A DNA stretch of 64,000 bases from CAVROP01 sp050008495 (GTDB taxonomy: Bacteria; Acidobacteriota; Terriglobia; UBA7540), in the NCBI GenBank assembly GCA_050008495.1, contig JBEKMN010000014.1:5663-69662 (forward strand), read 5' to 3'. Shown one piece after another: positions 51,683-60,638 of the stretch. The stretch's first letter is position 1, and the number at the start of each line of letters is the position of its first letter. Under the pieces are notes generated by a model. That model was not told where the DNA came from. It saw nothing but the letters and a program-made list of their open reading frames with translations, and made no database searches. A program made the translations under genes and the position numbers.

Positions 51683-52540
51683 TCAGTTCTGCCGTCGAAA
51701 ATCGTCTTCCATTCGAATCTGGCCGAGAAAGGCCGACACGACGTCGGGGTCGAATTGCGTGCCGGAGCAGCGGAGTACCTCGGCGACGGCATCTTCGAAA
51801 CTCCGTGAGGACTTGTAAGCTTGTTCGGAAACCATGCAGTCAAAACACTCCGCCACCGACATAATTCGCGCCCCCAACGGAATCTCGTCCCCTTTCAGGT
51901 GGTCGGGGTAGCCATTGCCATCAAACCGCTCGTGGTGGTGACGCACGATTTCCTCAATGCCTTCCTCGTTCAATGGCTCCAACATCCGCGCTCCCCAGGC
52001 CGCGTGGCCCTTCATGATCTCAAACTCGTCCGCCGTCAGCACGTCGGCTTTTAAGCGTAATTGTTCGGGGATATGGGCCTTGCCAATATCGTGAACGACG
52101 CCTGCCACGCGGATCTCTTCGACTTCCGCATCAGACAATCCCAACTGCGTGGCAATCTGGCTGGCGAGCCTGGATACCCCCTGGAAATGCTCCAGACCAC
52201 GGGGCGGGCTGGCTTGAACCTCGAAAGCCAGCGCGGTGACCGTTTCCCAGAATGAGGCCTCCTCGTCTCTGCGCCCCATCGCCATTTCTTCGAACTTGTG
52301 CTTGTAGCAGGCGAAGGCGTGAGTGCCGGTGGGAAACCTCCGCTTCGCCGAACCTGCTTCGAGCGCTTCCCGTGGCCGCCGATCACCTTCCCCCTCGTTT
52401 GTCCCAGAGACGGTAAGATTCAGTCTTCGCGCAAAAGTATCACGATTGTTTACGAGACGTGAGTGTTCTTTCCATTGTTTGAATATGACTGCTGCTAGCA
52501 CCGCTACCGAAGCTACGATCAACCAATCGAGCCAAATCAT
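51683..52540 (-). CDS. HD-GYP domain cyclic di-GMP phosphodiesterase
   Basis: A 285-residue protein with one N-terminal membrane segment (WLIVASVAVLAAVIF, about 5-20), a linker rich in charged residues, and an HD-GYP domain from about residue 110. Metal and catalytic residues are visible: HFQGVSRLA, VVHDIGKAHIPE, KGHAAWGARML, and HHHERFDGNGYPDHLKGDE holding the GYP motif. ATG 52540 is preceded by GGGAGGGGAGA. It breaks down c-di-GMP and sits next to the cyclase, so the two set the level of the same messenger. The mRNA probably has a leader of over 200 bases with a strong hairpin. Confidence 0.9.
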   Translation of the reverse strand: MIWLDWLIVASVAVLAAVIFKQWKEHSRLVNNRDTFARRLNLTVSGTNEGEGDRRPREALEAGSAKRRFPTGTHAFACYKHKFEEMAMGRRDEEASFWETVTALAFEVQASPPRGLEHFQGVSRLASQIATQLGLSDAEVEEIRVAGVVHDIGKAHIPEQLRLKADVLTADEFEIMKGHAAWGARMLEPLNEEGIEEIVRHHHERFDGNGYPDHLKGDEIPLGARIMSVAECFDCMVSEQAYKSSRSFEDAVAEVLRCSGTQFDPDVVSAFLGQIRMEDDFRRQN

Positions 52541-53119
52541 TCTCCCCTCCCTTCGACTAGTTCGGCAGATGAGCACTGTTTCTTTAAGCCGGCGCAGGTA
52601 TGGTGAATCAACTCCGACGCTCCGAGTTCCCAGGCGCTTGCCGGCCTAAAGCCCGGCCCTAAGTCCGCCATAGGGCGCAACCCCGGCTGCTGCAGGCGGC
52701 ATTACTCTATTCCTGAATATTTTGACATTCAAGTACCAAAGCGGTAATATAACTCGTATTCTTATGCACTCGTAATCATTATACGGCGCGATACTCCTTG
52801 AGCGTCGCTACGACCCGGAGCGGCTGATCCCCGGCTTGTCTCGGAGCGCTAGCCCTCAGGATTTGTATCGCCCTCGCTTCGCTAACCCCAGAGCCTAGCT
52901 GGTGAGAGTCGCCCGCGACCTTTCATTCCGAGCGGTCATGCGCGGGCGCCGACAACTCGCTTTCACAAAGAGCTAAGGTATAATGAGATTCTGGTTCACA
53001 CACTGATAACGATGCTCGACTAGGGGAGGCGCAGATCGGAGGTGTCGAAGGAAGAGCATTCGATTCCTCGAAAGGCATCTCGCTTCTGAACCCGGCCGTT
53101 GCCGACGGGAGTCACGTTG
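52541..53119. other. Divergent regulatory region with a structured HD-GYP leader
   Basis: On the minus strand TATAAT at 52783-52778 could start a leader of about 230 bases. Within it GGCG/CGCC (52666-52669 with 52633-52636) enclose GCCGG/CCGGC (640-644 with 653-657 of the 52 kb block) and GC-rich flanks, giving a compact hairpin domain. I could not match it to a known riboswitch class such as GEMM-I, whose CAAA-rich core is missing. The right half (52800-53119) has no gene; it carries the start region of DUF2760 with GGGAG eight bases before its ATG. Confidence 0.4.
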
Positions 53120-53671
53120 ATGGGGCTCGGAAAAAGAATCGGTTATTCTCTGCGTTGTTTCTTATCTATTCTGCTTTACGGTCAGATTCCGGGGAGCATC
53201 GCCCTGGAATTGGGCGCGACGCCGGCTGCTGGGGGTCCCGTCACGCCGTCTGACAAACCGCGCCCGCAAGAAGCCGAAGCAAGGCCGCCGAGTTACGACC
53301 GCGCGGTCCAGATGCTCGCTTTGCTGCAACGTGAGGGACGGCTCATCGACTTCTTTGCGGAGGATGTGACGCCGTATCCGGATGCCCAATTGGGCGCCGC
53401 CGTGCGAAGTGTCCACCAAAGCTGCCGCCAGGCGCTGGAACACTATGTGAAACTCGAGCCCATTATCTCCTCGGAGGAGGACCGCCCAGTCACGGTGCAA
53501 GCGGGGTTTGATCCGGCAGCTATCAAAGTAATCGGCAACGTCACGGGAAAACCCCCACTCCGGGGCCTGCTGCGGCATCGCGGGTGGCGCGCAACACAAG
53601 TGAATCTGCCATCTTTACCCGAGGGCGAGGGCCGCACCGTGGTTGCGCCCGCCGAAGTCGAGATTCCATAG
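53120..53671 (+). CDS. DUF2760 domain protein
   Basis: A 183-residue protein of the DUF2760 family, function unknown. A hydrophobic stretch (CFLSILLYGQIPGSIAL) lies near the N-terminus, then a Pro/Ala-rich linker, then the conserved block AVQMLALLQREGRLIDFFAEDV with SVHQSCRQALEHYVKLEPI and PLRGLLRHRGWRATQVNLP. ATG 53120 has GGGAG eight bases upstream; a TTG at 53099 is rejected. Family members are commonly encoded next to two Hsp70-like genes, as here, so it is probably a partner or adaptor of these chaperones. Its stop touches the palindrome 53671-53692. Confidence 0.85.
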   Translation: MGLGKRIGYSLRCFLSILLYGQIPGSIALELGATPAAGGPVTPSDKPRPQEAEARPPSYDRAVQMLALLQREGRLIDFFAEDVTPYPDAQLGAAVRSVHQSCRQALEHYVKLEPIISSEEDRPVTVQAGFDPAAIKVIGNVTGKPPLRGLLRHRGWRATQVNLPSLPEGEGRTVVAPAEVEIP

Positions 53672-53740
53672 GGGCGGTTCGCGAACCGCCCCTGCACCAC
53701 GCGAAAGTCAGGTCATTCCCGCGCAAGCGGGAATCCATCG
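53671..53740. repeat. Palindrome and CATTCCCGC repeat after DUF2760
   Basis: GGGGCGGTTCGCGAACCGCCCC (53671-53692, split here as an 11-bp perfect palindrome) begins at the last base of the DUF2760 stop. A second inverted repeat, TTCCCGCGCAAGCGGGAA, follows at about 53715-53735. They may separate DUF2760 from the Hsp70 genes at the RNA level. Confidence 0.75.
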
Positions 53741-53882
53741 GCTTCGGGACCGACGATGGACCCCCGCTTGCCCGGGGGCGACCAAGCGCCGACTTTTGTC
53801 CGAAGGGGAGCGCCGCAGGTCCATGCCGGCTCGGAATGACGGCTTTGGGTAATGGTTGGTGCTCTTATAAGTGGAGGCATAT

Positions 53883-55733
53883 TTGGACGCAAAGTACATC
53901 GTTGGCATCGACTTGGGAACCACCAACTCGGCCCTCGCACATTGTGACGCCGCCCTGGAAGAAGGAAGCGGACAAATAGCTATCCAGGAAATACCTCAGC
54001 TCGTAAATCCCAACGAAGTTGCGGACCGCACCCTGTTGCCATCGTTTCTCTATCTCCCCGGCGAATTGGACTTCCCCAAGGACAGCCTGGCGTTACCCTG
54101 GGAGCGCGAACCTCGGTTCGTAGTGGGCGAACTGGCGCGCAAGCGCGGTGCCGAAAGTCCGTCGCGGCTTGTCGCTTCGGCCAAATCGTGGCTTTGCTAC
54201 GCGGCGGTGAACCGAACTGCGCCCATCTTGCCCTGGCAGGCTCCGCAAGAAGTGCCCAAGCTTTCGCCCGTCGAGGCGTCTTCGCACTTCCTTGATTACT
54301 TGCGACGGGTGTGGGACCACCTCCATGCGAAGGGGAAGCCGGAAATGGCTCTCAGCGAGCAGGACGTCCTGCTCACAGTGCCCGCTTCGTTCGATGAAGA
54401 GGCGCGGGAATTGACGCGGCGCGCCGCCGAGCAGGCAGGTTTGAAAAACGTCACCCTGCTGGAAGAACCCCAGGCGGCATTCTATGCCTGGCTGGAGAGC
54501 AAAGGTGATGGATGGCGGAAACGGGTCAAGGTGGGCGACCTCATTCTGGTGTGCGACGTTGGCGGAGGGACAACAGACTTCAGCCTGATCAGTGTTTCGG
54601 AGGCAGGCGGGGATCTGGTCCTCAAGCGAGTCGCCGTGGGAGAGCACATCCTGTTGGGCGGCGACAACATGGATCTGGCGCTCGCTCGGCTGCTCCAACA
54701 ACGGTTGGAAGCCAACGGACATCACATTGATATCTGGCAATTGCACAGCTTGTGGCATCAGTGCCGGCTGGGCAAAGAGAGGCTCTTCGAGGAACCGAAA
54801 AGCCACAAGCACCCGGTTGCCTTGCTCGGCAAAGGCTCCAAGCTTGTGGGCGGGACGATCAAAGCTGAGTTGACGCGCGAAGATTTGAAGCAGGTTTTGG
54901 TGGACGGATTCTTTCCTAAAGTGGCGAGCAGCGAGATGCCGGCGCGGCAACGGCGCATTGGGTTTCAGGAACTGGGTTTGCCCTACGCGGCCGACGCTGC
55001 GATCACCCGGCATCTGGCGCGATTCCTTTCGAGGCAAGTTCAGGATAGCCCCGAACTCGAGAAGATTCGCCGCGGCCGGAGCGGCTTGGCGTGTCCGACG
55101 CACGTGCTTTTCAACGGCGGGGTAATGAAGGCGGCCGTACTGCGGGACCGGCTCATTGAGGTGCTCAACGATTGGTTGCGCGAAGAAGGTTTTGACCCGC
55201 TCGGATCACGCGAGATTCTGGATACTCCCGATCTCGAACACGCCGTGGCCCGCGGCGCAGCCTACTACGGAAAGGCCCGGCGCGGAAGAGGCGTGCGCAT
55301 CCGCAGCGGTGCCTCGCGCACCTATTACATCGGCATCGAGAGCGCTTTGCCCGCGGTGCCCGGCATGGAAGCCCCGCTGAAGGCGCTCTGCGTTGTCCCC
55401 TTCGGGATGGAAGAGGGAACGGAGGCGCAAATTCCCGACCGGGAGTTCGGCTTGGTGGTGGGCGAAGCGGCGGAGTTTCGTTTCCTGAGCTCGAGCGTGC
55501 GCAAACAAGATCAGATCGGCAGCCTGCTCGAAGATTGGGGCGATGAGATTGAAGAGTTGAGCCCACTCGAGGTGACGCTGAAACTGGATGGCCAGGAGGG
55601 CACGGTATTGCCCGTGCGCCTGGAAGCCCGCGTCACTGAAGTGGGCACACTCGAAGTGTGGTGCGTCTCGCGCGACGGTGCGCAGCGCTGGAAGCTCGAG
55701 CTGAACATCCGTGAAAAAACCGAGCGGCCCTGA
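53883..55733 (+). CDS. Hsp70 family protein, short form
   Basis: A 616-residue Hsp70-like ATPase. GIDLGTTNSALAH is phosphate motif 1, LTVPASFDEEARELT the connect region, and VCDVGGGTTDFSLI phosphate motif 2. The adenosine-site segment HVLFNGGVMKA is diverged from the usual GGxSRxP. After the nucleotide domain comes a shortened beta-type region (VLPVRLEARVTEVGTLEVW) instead of a full DnaK substrate domain and lid. The start is TTG 53883 with GGAGG five bases upstream; GTG 53871 contains that SD. It is part of the DUF2760-Hsp70-Hsp70 set and would work with the longer paralogue downstream. Confidence 0.87.
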   Translation: MDAKYIVGIDLGTTNSALAHCDAALEEGSGQIAIQEIPQLVNPNEVADRTLLPSFLYLPGELDFPKDSLALPWEREPRFVVGELARKRGAESPSRLVASAKSWLCYAAVNRTAPILPWQAPQEVPKLSPVEASSHFLDYLRRVWDHLHAKGKPEMALSEQDVLLTVPASFDEEARELTRRAAEQAGLKNVTLLEEPQAAFYAWLESKGDGWRKRVKVGDLILVCDVGGGTTDFSLISVSEAGGDLVLKRVAVGEHILLGGDNMDLALARLLQQRLEANGHHIDIWQLHSLWHQCRLGKERLFEEPKSHKHPVALLGKGSKLVGGTIKAELTREDLKQVLVDGFFPKVASSEMPARQRRIGFQELGLPYAADAAITRHLARFLSRQVQDSPELEKIRRGRSGLACPTHVLFNGGVMKAAVLRDRLIEVLNDWLREEGFDPLGSREILDTPDLEHAVARGAAYYGKARRGRGVRIRSGASRTYYIGIESALPAVPGMEAPLKALCVVPFGMEEGTEAQIPDREFGLVVGEAAEFRFLSSSVRKQDQIGSLLEDWGDEIEELSPLEVTLKLDGQEGTVLPVRLEARVTEVGTLEVWCVSRDGAQRWKLELNIREKTERP

Positions 55734-55768
55734 GTGCCGTCCTGCTTCCCGGCTTTGAAATGGTGTAG

Positions 55769-55830
55769 GGGTAGGGCTTGCCCTACCCGCCTGCCGCCGG
55801 CCCGGCGAAAGGGGACGGCAGGCCGTCCCC
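55769..55830. repeat. Paired palindromes between the Hsp70 genes
   Basis: GGGTAGGGC-TT-GCCCTACCC (55769-55788) and GGGGACGGC-AG-GCCGTCCCC (55811-55830) resemble the pair at 20022-20095. A TTCGCTTCGCTCAGCATGAC half repeat follows at 55887-55912. Confidence 0.75.
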
Positions 55831-55942
55831 CTACAAGCTCTGCAGTTCGTAGTTGCTGGAAGAACAAAAGAGGACAACGGCGGAGATGCTTCGCTTCGCT
55901 CAGCATGACACCGCTTGCCCGGATGCGAGATACAGATAAGTA

Positions 55943-58837
55943 ATGCAAGACTCCAGCCGCTACATCATCGGCATTGATCTGGGCACGACAAACTCGGTTG
56001 TTGCCTACCTCGATAAGCAGGAAGCATCAGCGATTCAGGTATTCCAGGTGCCGCAACTGGTGGCGGAGGGTGAGGTTCGCTCGCTGCCCACGTTGCCCTC
56101 GTTTCTCTATTTCCCCAGCGAACAGGATTTGTCCGCAGGAAGCATGAAGCTCCCCTGGGAAGAGCGGCCGGAATCCGTGGCCGGTGTATTGGCGCGCGAG
56201 CAAGGCGCACTCCTGCCGGGGCGCCAGGTCTCTTCCGCCAAATCCTGGCTCTGCCATGAAGCCGTGGATCGCCGGGCCAAGCTTCTGCCGTGGGGAGCCG
56301 AGCCTCCGGAACCGATGGTTTCGCCCGTGGAAGCCTCGGCCCGTTATCTCACCCATCTGCGCAATGCGTGGAATCATTCCTCCGCAGCCGCATCGCCCGG
56401 CGCCGAGATGCGATTCGAGAATCAGGAAATCGTTTTGACGGTCCCGGCTTCGTTCGACGAAGAGGCGCGCGAGTTAACGGTGGAGGCTGCGCACCTGGCG
56501 GGACTTGAAAAGCTGACTTTACTCGAAGAACCGTTGGCGGCTTTCTACGCCTGGATCGCCGCTCATCAAGACGCGCTAAATATGGCGCCCGCGCTGCGCC
56601 GGGCGGGAAGACGCCCACGCAGTTCTCCCGCGGGAAAGATCGAGCTTAAGGACGGTGAGCTGGTTTTGATTTGTGATGTTGGAGGCGGCACCTCTGATTT
56701 CAGTTTGATTCGAGTTCGCTTCGCCAACCAACAAGTGCAGTTCGAGCGCATCGCGATTGGCGAGCATCTGCTATTGGGAGGAGACAACCTCGATCTGGCG
56801 CTGGCACGGCGCGTCGAGGAGAAACTCCATGCTCCGACGCTCAGCCTCCGCCAGCGCCACGCGCTCAGACGGACCTGCTGCGCCGCTAAGGAGCGGCTGC
56901 TCAGTGACCCGGCTCTGGACCGCCTTCCGATCAGTGTCCTGGGCAGCGGACGAGCGCTCGTCGGCGGGACGCTCACTTCTGAGCTGACTCGGGACGAGGT
57001 GGTGGAAGTTCTGACCGGCGGTTTCCTTCCCCAAACCGCTCCTGACAACGTGCCCGCTCATGACCGGCGTTTTGGTCTACGCGAACTGGGTTTGCCCTAC
57101 GCGACCGAACCGGCGATCACCAAGCATCTGGCCGCGTTCCTTGTAGGCGCACGCCATGGCGTCCCCCCACAGGAAGGCGATTCAGCACCCACGCCGATGA
57201 TCCGTCCGGATGCCATCCTGTTCAACGGCGGTTTCTTTGCTCCGGGCGTCACTCGGGAGAAGATCGTCGACGCAGTCGTGGGCTGGTTCAGCGGCAGCAA
57301 CGCCTGGCGCCCGAAAATCCTTGGCAACCACACCCCGGAGAGCGCCGTGGCCATAGGTGCTGCGTACTATGGCCGGGTGCGGCGGGGCGGTGGCCTGCGC
57401 ATCAGGGCGGGCAGCGCAAGAACCTACTACATCCGCGTGCAATCGGAAGGCGCCCAGGACCACGCGCCCCAAGCCGTCTGCGTGCTGCCCTCCGGGGTCG
57501 AAGAAGGCACCACTTTGCCGCTGCCGAATCGTGAGTTTGCAGTCCTCACCAATCGCCCGGTCACGTTCACGCTCTACAGTTCGACCACGCGTCATGACGA
57601 GCACGGCGAAGTCGCTCTTCTCGACGCAAACCAGGTCCACCGCCACGCGCCGCTGGTCACCCTGTTGCGCTATGGAAAGAAGTCGCGCCAGATCGAATTA
57701 GGCGTGCAGCTCACCGCCAGCTTCACGGAGGTGGGAACTCTCGAACTCTGGTGCGAGTCGCTTAAGACGCAGCACCGCTGGCGCTTGCAGTTCGAGCTGC
57801 GCGGCAACGAAGCCCAGCCTGAAGAGGCTGCCGCGACGCCTTCGCAGGCGCCTCCACCCATCCCCACCCAGACGGTAGAGGCCGCGGCGAAACTGATTCG
57901 GGAGGTCTTCGGTTCAGCACATGAGGCGCACGGGCAAGATGCCCGCGCCACAGCAGGGGGGACTCCTCCGCCACAACCCGAAACGATCGTGAGCAAACTC
58001 GAAGCCACCCTCGGCCACAGCAAAGACTCCTGGCCCATGGCCACGATCCGTTCGCTCTGCGATGTTCTCGCCGAGGTTGCCGGCGGGCGCGCCAAGAGCC
58101 GCCGGCACGAAGCTCGCTGGCTCAATCTGTTTGGCTTTTGCCTGCGGCCCGGCTTCGGCGCCTTGTTGGATGATTGGCGGATCAACCAGGCGCGCCGGGT
58201 TTACCTTGCGGGGCCGTCGTTTCCCAATGATCCTCAATGCCAGGTTGAGTGGCTGGTGCTTTGGCGCCGGGTGGCAGGCGGGCTTAACGCCGGTCAGCAG
58301 CGCGAACTGTACCAGAAGTACGGAGCCCTGTTGGGAATCAGCGGAAAAAAAACGAGCGGACGGCTGAACAGCCAGGTCGAGCACGAAGGCTGGCGCCTTC
58401 TAGCCAGCTTAGAGCACCTTCCCGCGACATTGCGGGCTTCGCTGGGCGAGGAGTTGCTGGCCAGAATCTGCAAAGAACCCGCCGAGAAGGCCTGGCTGTG
58501 GTCGCTCGGGCGGGTGGGTGCGCGCATCCCGCTGTACGGTCCACTCAACTGTGTGGTCTCGGTTGAAACCGCATCAAAATGGCTCCAAGCGCTGCTCGAT
58601 CTTACGGAATTTACAGTCGAAACGGCATCGGCCGTGGTCCAGCTTGGATCACTTACCGGTGATCACCTGCGCGACATCGACCAGGATCTGCGGCAAAAGG
58701 CCATGGCGCGTTTGACTGCAACGGGTATCTCGGATGACCTGAGCCGAGGCCTCCGCGAGTACGTTCCACCCGCACAGGCTGACGCCATGCGCATTTTCGG
58801 TGAGTCTTTACCGGAAGGGCTCCGACTGGTAGAGTAG
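55943..58837 (+). CDS. Hsp70 family protein with C-terminal DUF3731 region
   Basis: A 964-residue paralogue of the previous gene. Its ATPase part (1-540) has GIDLGTTNSVVAYLD, LTVPASFDEEARELTV and ICDVGGGTSDFSLIRV. A beta region ends near residue 630 (LQFELRGNEAQ), and after a linker comes about 280 residues of helical DUF3731-type sequence (SLCDVLAEVAGGRAKSRRH, WLNLFGFCLRPGFGALLDDW in pieces, LYGPLNCVVSVETASKWL). An insertion of Arg/Pro-rich sequence lies near 210-230. The linker at about 661-678 is a translated palindromic repeat. The two Hsp70 genes are 209 bases apart. Client proteins are unknown. Confidence 0.87.
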   Translation: MQDSSRYIIGIDLGTTNSVVAYLDKQEASAIQVFQVPQLVAEGEVRSLPTLPSFLYFPSEQDLSAGSMKLPWEERPESVAGVLAREQGALLPGRQVSSAKSWLCHEAVDRRAKLLPWGAEPPEPMVSPVEASARYLTHLRNAWNHSSAAASPGAEMRFENQEIVLTVPASFDEEARELTVEAAHLAGLEKLTLLEEPLAAFYAWIAAHQDALNMAPALRRAGRRPRSSPAGKIELKDGELVLICDVGGGTSDFSLIRVRFANQQVQFERIAIGEHLLLGGDNLDLALARRVEEKLHAPTLSLRQRHALRRTCCAAKERLLSDPALDRLPISVLGSGRALVGGTLTSELTRDEVVEVLTGGFLPQTAPDNVPAHDRRFGLRELGLPYATEPAITKHLAAFLVGARHGVPPQEGDSAPTPMIRPDAILFNGGFFAPGVTREKIVDAVVGWFSGSNAWRPKILGNHTPESAVAIGAAYYGRVRRGGGLRIRAGSARTYYIRVQSEGAQDHAPQAVCVLPSGVEEGTTLPLPNREFAVLTNRPVTFTLYSSTTRHDEHGEVALLDANQVHRHAPLVTLLRYGKKSRQIELGVQLTASFTEVGTLELWCESLKTQHRWRLQFELRGNEAQPEEAAATPSQAPPPIPTQTVEAAAKLIREVFGSAHEAHGQDARATAGGTPPPQPETIVSKLEATLGHSKDSWPMATIRSLCDVLAEVAGGRAKSRRHEARWLNLFGFCLRPGFGALLDDWRINQARRVYLAGPSFPNDPQCQVEWLVLWRRVAGGLNAGQQRELYQKYGALLGISGKKTSGRLNSQVEHEGWRLLASLEHLPATLRASLGEELLARICKEPAEKAWLWSLGRVGARIPLYGPLNCVVSVETASKWLQALLDLTEFTVETASAVVQLGSLTGDHLRDIDQDLRQKAMARLTATGISDDLSRGLREYVPPAQADAMRIFGESLPEGLRLVE
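57926..57976. repeat. Partial palindromic element in the linker of the long Hsp70
   Basis: GCGCACGGGCAAGATGCCCGCGCC followed by the ACAGCAGGGGGGACTCCTCC part matches the second half of the 8314-8408 element (given in two pieces). It encodes HGQDARATAGGTPPP in the flexible linker and keeps the frame open. Confidence 0.75.
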
Positions 58838-58879
58838 TTCCCTTATTACAATGCAACGAAGCCCTCACTCGCGGCTGTT

Positions 58880-59040
58880 CTCAAAACGATTTCAAATGGC
58901 AAATTGCAAATTTCAGATAGCAGATTTCAGATTCCAGATGTTCTTAGATCTGAGACTTGCCATCTTTGCAAATTTCAAACACCAAACGGTGCATTTCAGA
59001 TGTTCTCAAATTTGAAATTTGCCAGTTGAAATTCTTTTTC
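58880..59040. repeat. AT-rich simple repeat TTTGAAATTTGC type
   Basis: Degenerate copies of CAAATTTCAGAT and AATTTGAAATTTG fill the gap between the long Hsp70 and the DUF4832 gene. Similar sequence is at 33838-33890 and 45385-45415. I see no gene or promoter in it. Confidence 0.6.
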
Positions 59041-59059
59041 CGTGAAGTGAGGTCGCATC

Positions 59060-60451
59060 ATGATCCGTAAACTAATCTGCGTTCTTTCCTTTTGCGTATT
59101 GGCCTCTCCAGCCGCCGCGCAGGAAACAGTGATCGTCCGTCCAAAACCCATCGACGACGTACTGGTGAATCCCGGCATGGGCATTGAAACTTTCCAGCGC
59201 TTCAGCGGCCAAGCCCTGAATGCCCGCCTGGGCTGGTCGGAAGAAGGGCCCACCGCTAAGCTCAGCGAGGCGACTTCCCCGCCGGACTTCCCTGCTTCTT
59301 CCATCTCCTACTGCCGCTGGTTCTGGCAGGAGCTCGAACCGGAACAGGGCAAGGTTCGCTGGGAAATCATTGACCAAGCCTTGTCGGAGGCGCACGCGCA
59401 CGGCCAAGCGTTGGCCATCCGGCTGATGCCCTACGATCAAAAGCATCCGCTGCCCGTGTGGTATCAGAACTCCGGCGCGCGCCGCGCCAACCGGCCCACG
59501 GACAAGGACGGCGACATTTGGCAGCCGGACTTCTCCGATCCGCTCTACCTGAAATACTGGGGCGAGGTGGTGGCGGCCGCGGGCGCGCGCTACGACGGGC
59601 ACCCGGATCTCGACAGCGTCGATATCTCCTCGGTCGGCTACTGGGGCGAGGGCTGGAGCGATTACATGCCGCCTTTCCCTTACCAGAAGGCTCTCATCGA
59701 CATCTGGCTCGAGGCTTTCAAGCGCACCCCACTGCTGATGAACTTCGATCAGGAGCAGGCGCTCGCCTATGGCACGCAGCAGGGCGCCGGCTGGCGGCTC
59801 GACTGCTGGGGCGACATGCGCGACACCACCGGCGGCCGGTGGTGCCACATGTTCGACCTCTACCCGGAGCAGATTGTGCGCGCCGGTGTCCAGGACGTAT
59901 GGCAACGGAGCCCCGTTTCACTGGAAACTTGCTGGGTCCCCGGTTACTGGAAGCAGCAGGGCTGGGACGTGGATTACATTCTCGCTCAGGCGCTGCGCTG
60001 GCACGTCTCCTCCGTTAACATCAAATCGTCGGCGATTCCGCCAGAGTGGAAAGCTCGCTTCGACGATTTTCAGAAGAAGCTGGGCTATCGCTTGGTTCTC
60101 CGGCGGCTGGAGTACGCCCGCCGCGCGAAGGCCGGGACGATGGCGCCATTACACATGTGGTGGCTCAATGCCGGCGTTGCGCCTGTCTACAGGCCTTACG
60201 AGCTTGCGCTGCAGATTACCTCGCCTACAGGATCGGCAACCATCAAACTGCCCGTGGACGTGCGCAAGTGGCGCCCCGGCGATGCGGTTTACGATGGGAC
60301 GGCTTACCTTCCGGCCACACTAAAACCCGGTGACTACCGCGTTCGCGTAGCGCTTCTCGACCCGCGAACTGAACAGCCGGCCGTCCGCCTAGCCATCGAA
60401 GGCCGGCAATCCGATGGCTGGTACGATGTGGGCGCGATCGGCATTGAGTGA
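59060..60451 (+). CDS. Exported DUF4832-type TIM-barrel protein
   Basis: A 463-residue exported protein. The signal peptide is LICVLSFCVLASPAAA at the N-terminus. The body looks like a glycoside-hydrolase barrel: VLVNPGMGIETFQRF, the WFWQELEPEQGKVRWEIID segment, then VDISSVGYWGEGWSDYMPP with a possible catalytic Glu, and a beta domain at the end (KPGDYRVRVALLDP). Together these match DUF4832 proteins, which are thought to act on polysaccharide but have no proven activity. ATG 59060 has GTGAGG upstream. It stands apart from the hopanoid genes that follow, with a repeat block between. Confidence 0.78.
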   Translation: MIRKLICVLSFCVLASPAAAQETVIVRPKPIDDVLVNPGMGIETFQRFSGQALNARLGWSEEGPTAKLSEATSPPDFPASSISYCRWFWQELEPEQGKVRWEIIDQALSEAHAHGQALAIRLMPYDQKHPLPVWYQNSGARRANRPTDKDGDIWQPDFSDPLYLKYWGEVVAAAGARYDGHPDLDSVDISSVGYWGEGWSDYMPPFPYQKALIDIWLEAFKRTPLLMNFDQEQALAYGTQQGAGWRLDCWGDMRDTTGGRWCHMFDLYPEQIVRAGVQDVWQRSPVSLETCWVPGYWKQQGWDVDYILAQALRWHVSSVNIKSSAIPPEWKARFDDFQKKLGYRLVLRRLEYARRAKAGTMAPLHMWWLNAGVAPVYRPYELALQITSPTGSATIKLPVDVRKWRPGDAVYDGTAYLPATLKPGDYRVRVALLDPRTEQPAVRLAIEGRQSDGWYDVGAIGIE

Positions 60452-60477
60452 GTTGGCATTTACACAACGCCCCCTCA

Positions 60478-60615
60478 CCCCCGGCCCCTCACCCCCAAGG
60501 GGGCGAGGGGAGAAGCACTCGTATTAATCTGATCTTCCCTCTCCCCCTTGGGGGAGAGGGTGGTCCGCAGCCGGCGTTTTCATCAGCCGGGGCGGGCCGG
60601 GTGAGGGGGTCCATG
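60478..60615. repeat. CCCTCACCC / GGGTGAGGG repeat element
   Basis: The spacer before hpnK is built from inverted CCCTCACCC and GGGTGAGGG halves with GGGGGAGAGGG and GCCGGCGTTTTCATCAGCC. The same core appears at 6830-6905 and 63700-63765. It leaves little room for a promoter. Confidence 0.8.
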
Positions 60616-60638
60616 GAAGTGCGGAAACGCGGCAGCGC

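Noticed and set aside
52633..52669. A c-di-GMP-I (GEMM) riboswitch call
   Set aside because: The hairpins lack the conserved CAAA/ACGCAAAGC core, so the structure is reported only as an unassigned leader.
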